Made by a program: the position numbers and the translations under genes
In this document: one piece after another, positions 1 through 7,807 of the stretch
Numbering within the stretch: position 1 is the first letter of the stretch
Layout: the number at the start of each line of letters is the position of its first letter
NCBI GenBank assembly: GCA_024278415.1
Contig: JAJRTI010000234.1
Span: 1 to 34,190, forward strand
Source of the DNA: Planctomycetota bacterium
GTDB taxonomy: Bacteria; Planctomycetota; Brocadiia; JAJRTI01
Direction of reading: 5' to 3'
DNA: 34,190 nucleotides
The notes under the pieces: model-generated
The model's database searches: none
Told to the model about the DNA's origin: nothing
Seen by the model: the letters and a program-made list of their open reading frames with translations, nothing else

Positions 1-2
1 AC

Positions 3-569
3 AACCTGCGCGACGACATCGGCGAGACGACCAACCTGGCCAAGAAATACCCGGCGAAAGTGAAGGAGTTGGACGCGCTCATCGAGCAGCACCTGAAGGA
101 CACGGCCGCGGCCGTGCCCAAGCCCAACCCGGCGTACAATCCCAAGCTGAAGCCGGTGGCCGGCTGGCGGCCCTTGGGATTCTGCGAATTGTCGCTCAAA
201 AACGGCCGCTTGGTCATGGCCAGCAAGAAGCGCCGCGTGCAGATGCACACGGACCGCGTGCCCAGGGTCGGCGGCACGCTCACGTTCAGGGTCCGCATGC
301 GCGCGCAAGGCAAGCAGTTCGGCATCCTCTACTGGACCACCCCAAGCCAGCCGCAATTCGTGCGCGAACGCCGCGTCGACTTCAAGCCCAAGTTCGACAA
401 CGAGTGGCGCGAGTATGCCATCACGTTCACGCCCAAGGGGCCCATCACCAAGCTCCGCTTCGACCCGGTCATCTCGCCCGGCCGCGTCGAGATCGAATGG
501 ATCCGGCTCTGCAAGGAGGACGGAACCGTGGCGCGAGAATGGGATTTCCGCCGCGTTCCGAGGCGTTGA
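3..569 (+). CDS. Sulfatase, C-terminal part (5' end outside window) with appended beta-sandwich-like domain
   Basis: The frame is open from the left edge, so the N-terminal catalytic domain is missing. The first residues, NLRDDIGETTNLAKKYP, match the usual C-terminal end of arylsulfatase-type enzymes (alkaline phosphatase superfamily), where a phrase like 'YNLxxDxxExxNLA' precedes a final helix. After a Pro-rich linker (PKPNPAYNPKLKP) about 125 more residues follow. They are rich in alternating beta-strand patterns and end in REWDFRRVPRR; this looks like a carbohydrate-binding-type beta-sandwich. A GTG at 60 could be mistaken for the start, but the sulfatase motif lies before it. The enzyme probably desulfates polysaccharides in the periplasm or outside the cell. 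The active-site Cys/Ser motif cannot be checked here. Confidence 0.75.
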   Translation, partial: NLRDDIGETTNLAKKYPAKVKELDALIEQHLKDTAAAVPKPNPAYNPKLKPVAGWRPLGFCELSLKNGRLVMASKKRRVQMHTDRVPRVGGTLTFRVRMRAQGKQFGILYWTTPSQPQFVRERRVDFKPKFDNEWREYAITFTPKGPITKLRFDPVISPGRVEIEWIRLCKEDGTVAREWDFRRVPRR

Positions 570-688
570 CCCTGCCTCTCGACCACTCCCCGCGGGGCCG
601 AGCGAGCCGGGTCTTTGCGTACGTAGCGGCAAGACGAACGCCACAGGAGAATCTTGGCACACCGCACGCGATTTGGCGACCAGCCCCG

Positions 689-1249
689 TTAGATCTCCAT
701 GATCTCCGCCTCTTTCTTCTTCAGCATCTCGTCCACCTTCTCCTCGTACTGCTTGGTCAGCTCCTGCACCTCTTCCTTCGCCCCGTATGCCTCGTCCTCT
801 GAGCAGAGCTTGTCCTTCTGCTCTTTGTCGATCTCCTTGTTCGCGTCGCGGCGGATGTTGCGGATGGCGACTTTGGCCTCCTCTGCGAGGGTCTTGGCCT
901 GGGTTGCGATTTGCCTGCGGCGCTCCTCGCTCAGCGGTGGGATCGCGAGCCGGATGAACTTGCCGTCGTTGTTGGGGGAGATGCCGAGGTCGGAGGTTTG
1001 AATGGCCTTCTCGATGTCCTTGCAGCTCCCGGGGTCGAACGGCTTGATGACGAGCAGTTGCGGGTCCGGCGCGGAGATGTTGGCGAGCTGCTTCAGCGGC
1101 GTGGGCGAGCCGTAGTAGTCGACCTTCAGGTTCTCCACGAGCCCGGGGTTGGCCCGGCCTACGCGCAGGCCGTTGTACTTGTCTCCAAGCACGTCGATCG
1201 TCTTGTCCATCTTCTCTTCAGCTTCGAATGTGGTTTCGTCGAGAGGCAT
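689..1249 (-). CDS. frr: Ribosome recycling factor
   Basis: This 186-residue protein has the normal RRF length. It frees the 70S post-termination complex together with EF-G. Recognisable blocks are VGRANPGLVENLKVDYYGS (about 30-48), with the conserved R-A-P-L pattern, SAPDPQLLVIKPFDP in the middle, and IPPLSEERR followed by the long charged C-terminal helix (KVAIRNIRRDANK) of domain I. It is the last gene of rpsB-tsf-pyrH-frr. The ATG lies 2 nt after the pyrH stop with only a weak AAGGGA upstream, which suggests translational coupling. I see no clear intrinsic terminator downstream (570-688). Confidence 0.97.
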   Translation of the reverse strand: MPLDETTFEAEEKMDKTIDVLGDKYNGLRVGRANPGLVENLKVDYYGSPTPLKQLANISAPDPQLLVIKPFDPGSCKDIEKAIQTSDLGISPNNDGKFIRLAIPPLSEERRRQIATQAKTLAEEAKVAIRNIRRDANKEIDKEQKDKLCSEDEAYGAKEEVQELTKQYEEKVDEMLKKKEAEIMEI

Positions 1250-1251
1250 GG

Positions 1252-1977
1252 TTAGGCTTCCCTTACGATAGTGCCAATGGGCTCGCCGGCAACGGCTTGG
1301 GCTACGTTGCCCGGCTGCATGAGGTCGAACACGAGGATGGGCAGCTTTTGTTCGCGGCAGAGCGCAAACGCGGTCTGGTCCATCACCCGCAGGTTCTTCG
1401 CGATCGCTTCGTCGTACGTGAGGGACGTGTAGCGCTTCGCGTTGGAATTCGTCTTGGGGTCGGAGTCGTAGATGCCGTCCACGTCCGTGGCCTTGAGCAG
1501 CGCGTCCGCGCCGATCTCGCAGGCGCGGAGTGCGGCCGCGGTGTCGGTGGTGAAGAAGGGGTTGCCAGTGCCGCAGGCGAGGAGGACGACTTGGCCGGCT
1601 TCGAGCGCGTCGCGGCAGCGTTCGACGGTGAACACGTCGCAGGCCGGCCCGAGCGGCCAGGCGCTGAGCACGGTAGCTGGCACGCCGGCCGATTCCAGTT
1701 GGAGGCGCAGGGCCATCGCGTTGATCGCGGTGGCGAGCATGCCCATCTGGTCGGCCTTGACGCGCCAGGCCTGTTGCTGCGCGGCGAAGGCTTCGCCGCG
1801 TACGATGTTGCCGCCTCCCACAACGATGGCCACCTGTGAGCCGACCTTGGCCGCCTGGGAGACCTCGCCCGCGGTGTAGCTGATGGCGTCAGCGCCCAGG
1901 CTGTCGCGGTCGCCGCCAAGCCTCTCGCCGCTGACCTTCAGCAGCACGCGTCGGAATTTCTTGGGGGAGGTAGGCAC
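1252..1977 (-). CDS. pyrH: UMP kinase (uridylate kinase)
   Basis: This 241-residue amino-acid-kinase-fold protein phosphorylates UMP to UDP in de novo pyrimidine synthesis and forms hexamers in the bacterial cytoplasm. Visible motifs are VLLKVSGERLGG (11-22, phosphate binding), VVGGGNIVRG (52-61), DQMGM (76-80, UMP site), GTGNPFFTTD (136-145) and KATDVDGIYDSDPKTN (162-177, ATP/UMP closing loop). The start is a GTG at 1977, with GGAG 10 nt upstream. It lies between tsf and frr. The 212-bp spacer to tsf is unusually long for this operon and carries dispersed palindromic repeats. Confidence 0.97.
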   Translation of the reverse strand: MPTSPKKFRRVLLKVSGERLGGDRDSLGADAISYTAGEVSQAAKVGSQVAIVVGGGNIVRGEAFAAQQQAWRVKADQMGMLATAINAMALRLQLESAGVPATVLSAWPLGPACDVFTVERCRDALEAGQVVLLACGTGNPFFTTDTAAALRACEIGADALLKATDVDGIYDSDPKTNSNAKRYTSLTYDEAIAKNLRVMDQTAFALCREQKLPILVFDLMQPGNVAQAVAGEPIGTIVREA

Positions 1978-1992
1978 GGCTCATCAGCTCCA

Positions 1993-2178
1993 ACTCATGC
2001 CCAGAGCGGATGTGATGGAGCGGATCCCGAAGCTTCGGGACCGTCCGTCGGAACGCGAAGGCGTTTCGCTCTCCACTCATGCCCGAGCGGGACACGGGCA
2101 CCAGTGTTCGGTTTTGGGTGTTGGGTTTTCGCCGGCCACGCGCATGAGCTGCCCGTCGGAACGCGAAGGCGTTCCGCG
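1993..2178. repeat. Dispersed palindromic repeat cluster between tsf and pyrH
   Basis: The main copy (2018-2071) joins two hairpins: the perfect palindrome TCCCGAAGCTTCGGGA, and GGAACGC-gaag-GCGTTtC. Over 54 nt it differs at only two positions from a copy at 13517-13570. Near-identical direct repeats (ACTCATGCCC, a or nothing, GAGCGG) flank it at 1993-2009 and 2075-2090. A partial copy with only the second hairpin (CGTCGGAACGCGAAGGCG core) lies at 2153-2178. The cluster sits in the tsf-pyrH spacer of a translation operon, so it is transcribed with it. No coding function is apparent. Confidence 0.8.
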
Positions 2179-2189
2179 CCACGCATTCT

Positions 2190-2777
2190 CTACACGCCGA
2201 TCTGGATGCGCGCGATGCGGCCGACCTGGATGTTCTCGCCGAGTTTGGCGACCATGTCGGTGACCAGGTCCTTGACCTTCATCTTGTCGTCCTTGATGAA
2301 GGGCTGTTCGAGGAGGCAAGTCTCTTCGTAGAACTTGCGGAGCTTGCCTTCAACGATTTTCTCGACGATGTGGTCGGGCTTGTCGCCGGCCTCGGCGCGG
2401 TAGACTTCCTTCTCCTTCTCGATTACATCCTCTGGCAACTCTTCGGGCCGCACCGCGATGGGGTTGGCTGCGGCGACTTGCATGCAGAGGTTCTTGAGAA
2501 GGTTCTGGAACATCTCGTTGCGCGCAACGAAGTCGCTCTCGCAGTTCAGTTCCACGAGCGTGGCGATTTTGCCATTGCTGTGGACATAGGAGCCGACGAG
2601 GCCTTCCTTGGCTTCGCGGCCGGCCTTCTTGGCGGCCTTGGCGACGCCGGCCTTGCGCAGGACTTCAACGGCCTTATCGAAATCGCCGCCGGCCTCTTCG
2701 AGCGCGTTCTTGCAGTCTTTCATGCCGGCGCTGGTGGCGTCGCGTAGTTTCTTCACGTCTGCGGCTGAAATGGCCAT
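2190..2777 (-). CDS. tsf: Elongation factor Ts
   Basis: This 195-residue protein is the nucleotide exchange factor for EF-Tu. It has the N-terminal UBA-like module (ADVKKLRDATSAGMKDCKNAL, about 6-26) and the highly conserved ESDFVARNE (80-88), whose Asp-Phe pair enters the EF-Tu G domain. The core dimerisation region is short compared with the ~280-residue E. coli protein, like the compact Thermus/mitochondrial-type EF-Ts. The ATG is preceded by GAGGA about 10 nt upstream. It is the second gene of the rpsB operon and is separated from rpsB by a strong hairpin. Confidence 0.97.
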   Translation of the reverse strand: MAISAADVKKLRDATSAGMKDCKNALEEAGGDFDKAVEVLRKAGVAKAAKKAGREAKEGLVGSYVHSNGKIATLVELNCESDFVARNEMFQNLLKNLCMQVAAANPIAVRPEELPEDVIEKEKEVYRAEAGDKPDHIVEKIVEGKLRKFYEETCLLEQPFIKDDKMKVKDLVTDMVAKLGENIQVGRIARIQIGV

Positions 2778-2820
2778 GGGAGGCTTTTCCTCGTACTGGT
2801 GCTAGAGATATGGAGACAAA

Positions 2821-2856
2821 CAAGGGGCTCGACCCCCATAGCGGTCGAGCCCCTTG
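2821..2856 (-). terminator. Rho-independent-like hairpin between rpsB and tsf (partial terminator/attenuator)
   Basis: The arms CAAGGGGCTCGACC (2821-2834) and their perfect complement (2843-2856) make a 14-bp stem with an 8-nt loop. On the coding (minus) strand it starts 5 nt after the rpsB stop and is followed by TTTGTCT, a weak U tract. It could end part of the transcripts so that S2 exceeds EF-Ts, or protect the rpsB mRNA 3' end. Full termination is unlikely because tsf, pyrH and frr show no equally good promoter of their own. Confidence 0.6.
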
Positions 2857-2861
2857 ATGGA

Positions 2862-3890
2862 TTACTTGCTCTGTTCGTCAGCCGCGGGCGTAGCTTCGGG
2901 AGCTGGCTGTGCAGGCGCGGCCTCCGTGGCGGGAGCCGGCTGTACAGGCGCGGCTTGCTCAGGCGCGGTTGCCGCGGCTGCGGCAGGAGCAGGGGCCGGG
3001 GGCGCGGGCTGGGCCGGCGCCGGCGCAGCAGGCGCGGCCGCGTCAGGCGCAGGCTGTTCGGGAGCCGCGGGCGCTTCCGCGGCCGGGGGCGCGGCTGCTT
3101 CCGCTTGCACGGGCGGGACAGGGACTTGCGCCGCGGGCGCGGCCTGCGGCTCGGCGGCGGCTGGCCCGGTGGGGTGGATGGGCGTGATCGGGCCCATGCG
3201 CACCATGCGCTCCTTCTTGCCGTATTCGGCCGCGTCTGCGATGACGCGGGCGAAGATACGGATCGACTTCATCGCATCGTCGTTGCCCGGCACGAGGATG
3301 TCGGCCGTGTCCGGGTCGCAGTTGGTGTCGGCGAGGCAGATGGTGGGGATGTGGAGCTTGCGGGCTTCCTTGACCGCGTTGTGCTCCTTGTGGGGGTCGA
3401 CGATCACGAGCGCAGCGGGCACGCCGTTCATGTGCTGCACGCCTTCGAGGTTGCGCCGGATCTTGCGTTGCTGGCGCGTGAGGGCGGAGATCATCTTCTT
3501 GCTGTAGCGATGAATCTCACCGGTGGCCACGAGTTCGTCGAGTTCGGCTAGGCGCTTGAGGCGCAGGCGCAGGGTTTGGAAGTTGGTCAGCATGCCGCCG
3601 AGCCAACGTTCGCTCACGAAATGCATACCACATCGTTCGGCTTCAGCCTTCACGACCGAGCGCGCTTGGCGCTTCGTGCCTACGAAGATGATCTCTTTGC
3701 CGTCTCGGGCGAGTTGAACGACAAATTTGGACGCGGCGATGAGGCCGCGGATCGTTTCGCGGAGGTCGATGATGTGGATCAGGTTTCGCTTGCCGTAGAT
3801 GTAGGGAGCCATTTTCGGGTTCCATCGGCTCGCCCGATGCCCGAAGTGCACTCCTGCTTGTACAAGCTCATCGGCTGTAACGAGAGGCAA
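2862..3890 (-). CDS. rpsB: 30S ribosomal protein S2 with long Ala/Pro-rich C-terminal tail
   Basis: The S2 core covers residues 1 to about 235: VQAGVHFGHRASRWNPKM near the N-terminus, VGTKRQAR, WLGGMLTNFQT, the PAALVIVDP region, and IPTICLADTNCDPD near the core end. About 100 residues then follow, made almost only of Ala, Pro, Gln and Glu, ending ADEQSK; this gives 342 residues against about 230-260 in most bacteria. I place the start at a TTG (3888-3890), 7 nt after a strong GGAGG. The longer frame to 3974 would begin with an implausible Cys run encoded by a (GTT)n tract. First gene of rpsB-tsf-pyrH-frr. Confidence 0.93.
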   Translation of the reverse strand: MPLVTADELVQAGVHFGHRASRWNPKMAPYIYGKRNLIHIIDLRETIRGLIAASKFVVQLARDGKEIIFVGTKRQARSVVKAEAERCGMHFVSERWLGGMLTNFQTLRLRLKRLAELDELVATGEIHRYSKKMISALTRQQRKIRRNLEGVQHMNGVPAALVIVDPHKEHNAVKEARKLHIPTICLADTNCDPDTADILVPGNDDAMKSIRIFARVIADAAEYGKKERMVRMGPITPIHPTGPAAAEPQAAPAAQVPVPPVQAEAAAPPAAEAPAAPEQPAPDAAAPAAPAPAQPAPPAPAPAAAAATAPEQAAPVQPAPATEAAPAQPAPEATPAADEQSK

Positions 3891-3919
3891 AACAGATCCT
3901 CCAGAAACGGTTCTACAAT

Positions 3920-3934
3920 AACAACAACAACAAC
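3920..3934 (-). repeat. Trinucleotide tract (GTT)5 in the rpsB leader
   Basis: Five AAC units on the plus strand (GTT in the mRNA sense) lie about 30-45 nt before the rpsB TTG start and inside the predicted 5' UTR. The tract is T-rich and unlikely to pair strongly, so it may keep the leader single-stranded. Slippage could change leader length. Confidence 0.7.
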
Positions 3935-3985
3935 ACATGAATGTGCTCGTACGACACTGCGTCGCCGGCTGCACGGAGAAACGCC

Positions 3986-4013
3986 ATTATAGCCCCAGAA
4001 GCCGCTCTGTCAA
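3986..4013 (-). promoter_or_regulatory. Consensus sigma70 promoter of the rpsB operon
   Basis: On the minus strand the sequence reads TTGACA (4013-4008), a 16-nt spacer, then TATAAT (3991-3986). Both hexamers match the consensus exactly. The -35 overlaps the TGA stop of the upstream membrane-protein gene (4010-4012). Transcription would start near 3979, giving a leader of about 90 nt before the rpsB TTG. Confidence 0.8.
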
Positions 4014-6565
4014 GGCGAGAGGCCCAGTTCTTTTGCCAGGTCCAGCACGGCCGGGTCTTCGGGAGACAGGCGCCGCGCGCGGTGGGCGTAGTAGGCGGCT
4101 TCCTGTCGCTCGCCGCGAGCGAGTAGCGTCTTGGCCATGGCCAGCGCCGCCTCCGACGACTGCGGGTCTGCGCGAAGGGCTTCGCGCAGCCGCGTCTCAG
4201 CCTCTGCCATGTCGCCCCGCCGAGCGGCCACCTCGGCGAGCACGACGTAGGCATGGTCCATGTTGGGCTCGGACTCGATCGCGCGCTTGGCCGCGGCACA
4301 GGCTTGGTCGAGGTCTCCCCAACGGAGGTACCCGTCCGCGAGCGCGGTGTAGGCCACGCCCCGCGGCGTGGGTTGAGGGTCGGCAAGCACGGACTTGAAC
4401 GCACACCGCTCGGCCTGGCCCATGTCGCCGCGGCCCGCGGCGTCGATGGTCTCGCGCAGGAAGTACGTCGACCGGGCCACGTTCGCGCTCCGGCACCAGA
4501 AGCTGAAGGGTTCGAGCTTGCCCGTGTAGTCCCGGCCCGCCCACAAGCACACGCCGAGTCCAGCGGCCGCGAGCACGAGCGCCAAGGACTGCCTTGTTAG
4601 CCGGCGCCGGCGCAACGGCGCGCTCTCCAGCCCGATGGCCGCGCCCACGACAAGAGGCACGATGATGGGCGCGACGTAGTGGCTGCGCTGGAAGCCGGGC
4701 ACGCCGACGAAGAGGAAGATGAGCAGGGCCGTGAGCGCGAAGAACACGGCCTCGCGCCGGCGCAGCCAGGGCGCCAGCAGCATGAGGAAGCCGCTCGCAC
4801 AGAAGACGGCGAAGAGGAGATGCGCGTAGTTGGCAAACAGATACGGCAGCAGCCACCCGCGGCCGTGGAGCACGATCTCCAGCGCCAGCCCGAAGTAGCG
4901 CGCGAGGTTCTGGTCGCGCAGAGCCGCGAAAAGCGCGGCCTCGGAGTGGGTGGCCATGGCCACGACCACACGTAACGCCATGACGCCCAGTCCGGCTGCG
5001 ATGGCCACCAGAGCCCACCCCGCGGAGCGCTTGGGCTGGCGGAAGACCGCGACGTGCGCGGCCGCGGCGAGGCAGAAGAGCGGCGTCGCGTAGTACTGGG
5101 TCAGCGTCGCCAGCACGATGGCCGTCCCGATCAGCCAACCGTCGCCTCGGCTCGCGCCCTCAGGCGCGGCCATGAGGAACGCGGCGATCATGAAGAACAT
5201 GAGGAACGTTGTGTCCGGGCTCGTGCCCTCGACGCCCGGGCGCACGAACGTGGTGTACGCCAGGAACACGCAGGCCAGCGTGAGAGCTGTCAGCCAACCC
5301 AACCGGCCCGACAGCCGGCGCACGGTGATGCAGCAGACGCCGTACGTCACCAGCAGCACCGCGACGAACATGTAGGCCATGCTGCGCATGGACGGCGAGC
5401 GGAGGAGCGTCACCGCCAGCGCGTTGAGGCCATGGTGCAGGGGCGGCTCGACGGACGTGTATCCGCCGCCTGGCAGATCCCCTTCGTCGTAGTCGACCGT
5501 GTACGGCCACAGGCGGTCGGTCATGCTCATGCTGAGTTCGAACGTCTCGCGTGTGTCCGCGAGGTCGCAGAGGCGAACGATACGCCTGAGCTGCCGAATC
5601 ACGCCGCTAGGAGTCGAGCCGGCGAGAAGGGCGAATACTTGGCGTTCGCCAGCCGGAGCCGCGCGGAGGCGGAACTCGGTCTCCCCGGGCGGCACGCGCA
5701 CCGTTGTTGCCAAGACCTGGACGTTCGACCGCTTCTTGTGGTAGTTGCGGGAGTGCAGTTTGCGATTGTATGTGGGCAGCAGCGACGCCGCTGCGACGCG
5801 CGTACCTGCTCGCCTGAGTTCCGCCACGGCCGGGTTGGCCCCCAGATTGGCGACCAAGACAGAGAGGCTCGCTTCCTTGGGCTTAGCCGCTGGGTTGTGC
5901 ACGAGGAGGGGGGCGCCGTCGGGGGGGAGGCGGTACAGTTGAGCGCCGCCGCGCTTGCGCCACTGCCACTTTTCGCCCAATGCCACTCGCACGCGGCAAT
6001 CGCCGCTCGTGCGCCGGGCCAGTCTGGCGACGCGGCTATAGGCGCTGTCGGGCATGTAGAAATCATCGTCGCACTCCCAGAGACGGTAGGTGCTCAAGAC
6101 GCCGAGCAGGAGCGCGGCTCCGCACACAAGCGCCGGCGCGAGCGCGGACCGCAGGTTGTTGGCCACCGACTTGCGGAGAAGGAGCCAGCAGCCCGCGATT
6201 GGGAACAAGGCCAGCCCACAGGAGCGCAGGAGACGCGCCACTTCCTCAGCCGTCGCCAACTGGAGGCCTCGCAAGATCCAGGATACGGCGAGGCACACCG
6301 CGGGCCCGATGAGGGCAGAGGCCACCAGGAAGCGGGCGAGGCTTCCCCGCCTGGAGGCAATGCCCAACACGATGACACTGGGGAAGATGAACACGCCCAA
6401 GAGCAACGTTGCCGTTGCGGCCACACCGGAAGACGGCGCCGGAAGGATCTTGTCAGGCGTAAGCAGAATTCTCGCACCCCCACCGTACCACCATGCGCAG
6501 AACGCGGCCATCCCCAGCAGCAGCCTCCACGTCCTCCTCGGTTTGCCGCCAGGCATGGGACTCAA
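4010..6565 (-). CDS. Large multi-pass membrane protein with C-terminal TPRs, possibly GT-C-like glycosyltransferase
   Basis: This 851-residue protein has several N-terminal hydrophobic segments ([34 protein letters not shown]), a soluble stretch of roughly 200 residues, then many more membrane helices ([18 protein letters not shown] and others). The last ~150 residues carry tetratricopeptide-like repeats ([40 protein letters not shown]). Acidic residues and EPPLHHGL just before the central membrane block recall the first loop of GT-C enzymes (ArnT/PMT type), but this is a weak likeness. The start is TTG, 9 nt after GGAGG; an ATG three codons later is possible. It precedes rpsB on the same strand but is probably a separate unit. 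Confidence 0.7.
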   Translation of the reverse strand: MSPMPGGKPRRTWRLLLGMAAFCAWWYGGGARILLTPDKILPAPSSGVAATATLLLGVFIFPSVIVLGIASRRGSLARFLVASALIGPAVCLAVSWILRGLQLATAEEVARLLRSCGLALFPIAGCWLLLRKSVANNLRSALAPALVCGAALLLGVLSTYRLWECDDDFYMPDSAYSRVARLARRTSGDCRVRVALGEKWQWRKRGGAQLYRLPPDGAPLLVHNPAAKPKEASLSVLVANLGANPAVAELRRAGTRVAAASLLPTYNRKLHSRNYHKKRSNVQVLATTVRVPPGETEFRLRAAPAGERQVFALLAGSTPSGVIRQLRRIVRLCDLADTRETFELSMSMTDRLWPYTVDYDEGDLPGGGYTSVEPPLHHGLNALAVTLLRSPSMRSMAYMFVAVLLVTYGVCCITVRRLSGRLGWLTALTLACVFLAYTTFVRPGVEGTSPDTTFLMFFMIAAFLMAAPEGASRGDGWLIGTAIVLATLTQYYATPLFCLAAAAHVAVFRQPKRSAGWALVAIAAGLGVMALRVVVAMATHSEAALFAALRDQNLARYFGLALEIVLHGRGWLLPYLFANYAHLLFAVFCASGFLMLLAPWLRRREAVFFALTALLIFLFVGVPGFQRSHYVAPIIVPLVVGAAIGLESAPLRRRRLTRQSLALVLAAAGLGVCLWAGRDYTGKLEPFSFWCRSANVARSTYFLRETIDAAGRGDMGQAERCAFKSVLADPQPTPRGVAYTALADGYLRWGDLDQACAAAKRAIESEPNMDHAYVVLAEVAARRGDMAEAETRLREALRADPQSSEAALAMAKTLLARGERQEAAYYAHRARRLSPEDPAVLDLAKELGLSP

Positions 6566-6652
6566 CGCGACTCACCTCCTATCCCGCGAGTCATGGCGTG
6601 CCGTATCTGCGACCCTCGGCCACCGGCGCGTGCTCCGCATCGCCAGCTCCCC

Positions 6653-6686
6653 TCTTTCTCCGCGCCCTCTGTGCTCTCTGTGGTGG
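6653..6686. repeat. CACAGAG-type low-complexity repeat
   Basis: On the minus strand the spacer before the TPR membrane gene reads CCACAGAGAGCACAGAGG and then a purine-rich run. From memory, strings of this kind recur in intergenic DNA of many bacteria. Only one copy is present here, so its status as a dispersed repeat rests on recall, not on this window. Confidence 0.3.
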
Positions 6687-6696
6687 GCCTGCCGTG

Positions 6697-7548
6697 CTAC
6701 TCGGCTTCGCCGGCCAGGCGCGCTTCCACGCCGCCGGTTTCGTCGTCGCCGATACTGCCCACCTGGATATCCATCTCGCTGTCGTATTCGACGCGGTCCA
6801 CCGCGCCGTCTCGCAGCCACACCACGCGGTCGGACTCGCGGATCATCTTCAGGTCGTGTGTGTTGGTGATGATGGTCACGTCCTCTTGGGTCTGGAGGCG
6901 CTTGAGGATGGCGATGATCTCTTCCCCCGTCTTGAGGTCGAGGTTGCCCGTGGGCTCGTCTGCGAGGATCATGTGGGGGTCGTTGGCCAACGCGCGTGCG
7001 ATGGCCACGCGCTGCTGCTGGCCGCCGGAGAGTTCGAACGGCTTGTGGTGGGCGCGATCGCGCAGGCCGACCTGGTCCAGCTTGTCCAGCGCCTTGTCCT
7101 CCTTCTCCTCGTTCGTCTCTGGCTCGCCGTAGAAGATCATGGGCAGCATGACGTTTTCGAGCGCGCTCATGACGGGGATCAGGTTGAAGGACTGGAAGAC
7201 GTAGGCCACGTTCTTGCAGCGCAGGTAGGCGATCTCGTACTGGTCCAGCTTGCTCAGGTCCAGGCCGTCGAAGTAGATCTTGCCGTCCGTCGGCTTGTCC
7301 AAGCCGCCGACCATGTTGAAGAGCGTCGATTTGCCCGAGCCGGACGGCCCCATGACCGACAGGTACTCGCCGGCGATCACGTCCAGGTCCACCCCGCGGA
7401 GCGCGTGGACCTGCGTCTTCCCGAGGTCGTAGACCTTCGTGACCCCGCGCACTTGCACGATCACGGCCCTGTGATTGAGGTTTGTGTTCTTGTACTTGCG
7501 CTCGGTCTCGATCAGCGGGACCGCCAGGTCGGTGTCAGTATCGGCCAT
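6697..7548 (-). CDS. ABC transporter ATP-binding protein, LolD/MacB-like
   Basis: This 283-residue ATPase has all nucleotide-binding motifs: Walker [10 protein letters not shown] (67-75), Q-loop Q119 in YVFQSFNL, signature LSGGQQQR (173-180), Walker B ILADEP (194-199) and H-loop His231 in TNTHDL. The family (LolD, MacB, FtsE) powers extraction of lipoproteins or export of substrates with an FtsX-like permease. No permease is adjacent, so the partner must be elsewhere. A ~25-residue N-terminal extension and an acidic C-terminal tail (from about 252) are extra to the usual ~230 residues. AGGAG lies about 10 nt before the ATG. It probably has its own promoter at 7619-7648. Confidence 0.92.
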   Translation of the reverse strand: MADTDTDLAVPLIETERKYKNTNLNHRAVIVQVRGVTKVYDLGKTQVHALRGVDLDVIAGEYLSVMGPSGSGKSTLFNMVGGLDKPTDGKIYFDGLDLSKLDQYEIAYLRCKNVAYVFQSFNLIPVMSALENVMLPMIFYGEPETNEEKEDKALDKLDQVGLRDRAHHKPFELSGGQQQRVAIARALANDPHMILADEPTGNLDLKTGEEIIAILKRLQTQEDVTIITNTHDLKMIRESDRVVWLRDGAVDRVEYDSEMDIQVGSIGDDETGGVEARLAGEAE

Positions 7549-7618
7549 GGAAAGGGATCTCCTGAGCGGCGGGAGCCATGCTTGCCGGACTCCCGATGGT
7601 GTCTCGATAGGGGCGAGG

Positions 7619-7648
7619 ATTATAGCAGATGCCCCAGGGGGGCTTCAA
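7619..7648 (-). promoter_or_regulatory. Sigma70-like promoter before the ABC ATPase gene
   Basis: On the minus strand TTGAAG (7648-7643), an 18-nt spacer and TATAAT (7624-7619) lie about 70 nt before the ATPase ATG. The -10 is perfect and the -35 matches four of six bases. No other gene lies between. Confidence 0.5.
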
Positions 7649-7807
7649 CAAGATTCGCCGGCTGGCGGCCAACTCGTGGCCTGTCACGCCTGAAGTGTCG
7701 AAGGTGGGCGCCCGCCATGGGGCGTGAGGCCCGTCAGGGCTTCCGGCGAGGTGTCCAACGGCCAGGCGGAGGCGGCCCTTGCGGGTCGCACTACGAGCGA
7801 GGTGCGG

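Noticed and set aside
3891..3974. Upstream extension of rpsB with a Cys-rich start
   Set aside because: The Cys run comes from the (GTT)n tract read in frame; a strong GGAGG and TTG lie after it and the S2 core begins there.
5054..7132. 692-codon plus-strand open frame opposite the membrane protein and ABC ATPase genes
   Set aside because: It is an antisense shadow in high-GC DNA: composition dominated by Arg/Ala/His, no recognisable domain, and it overlaps genes with clear motifs.
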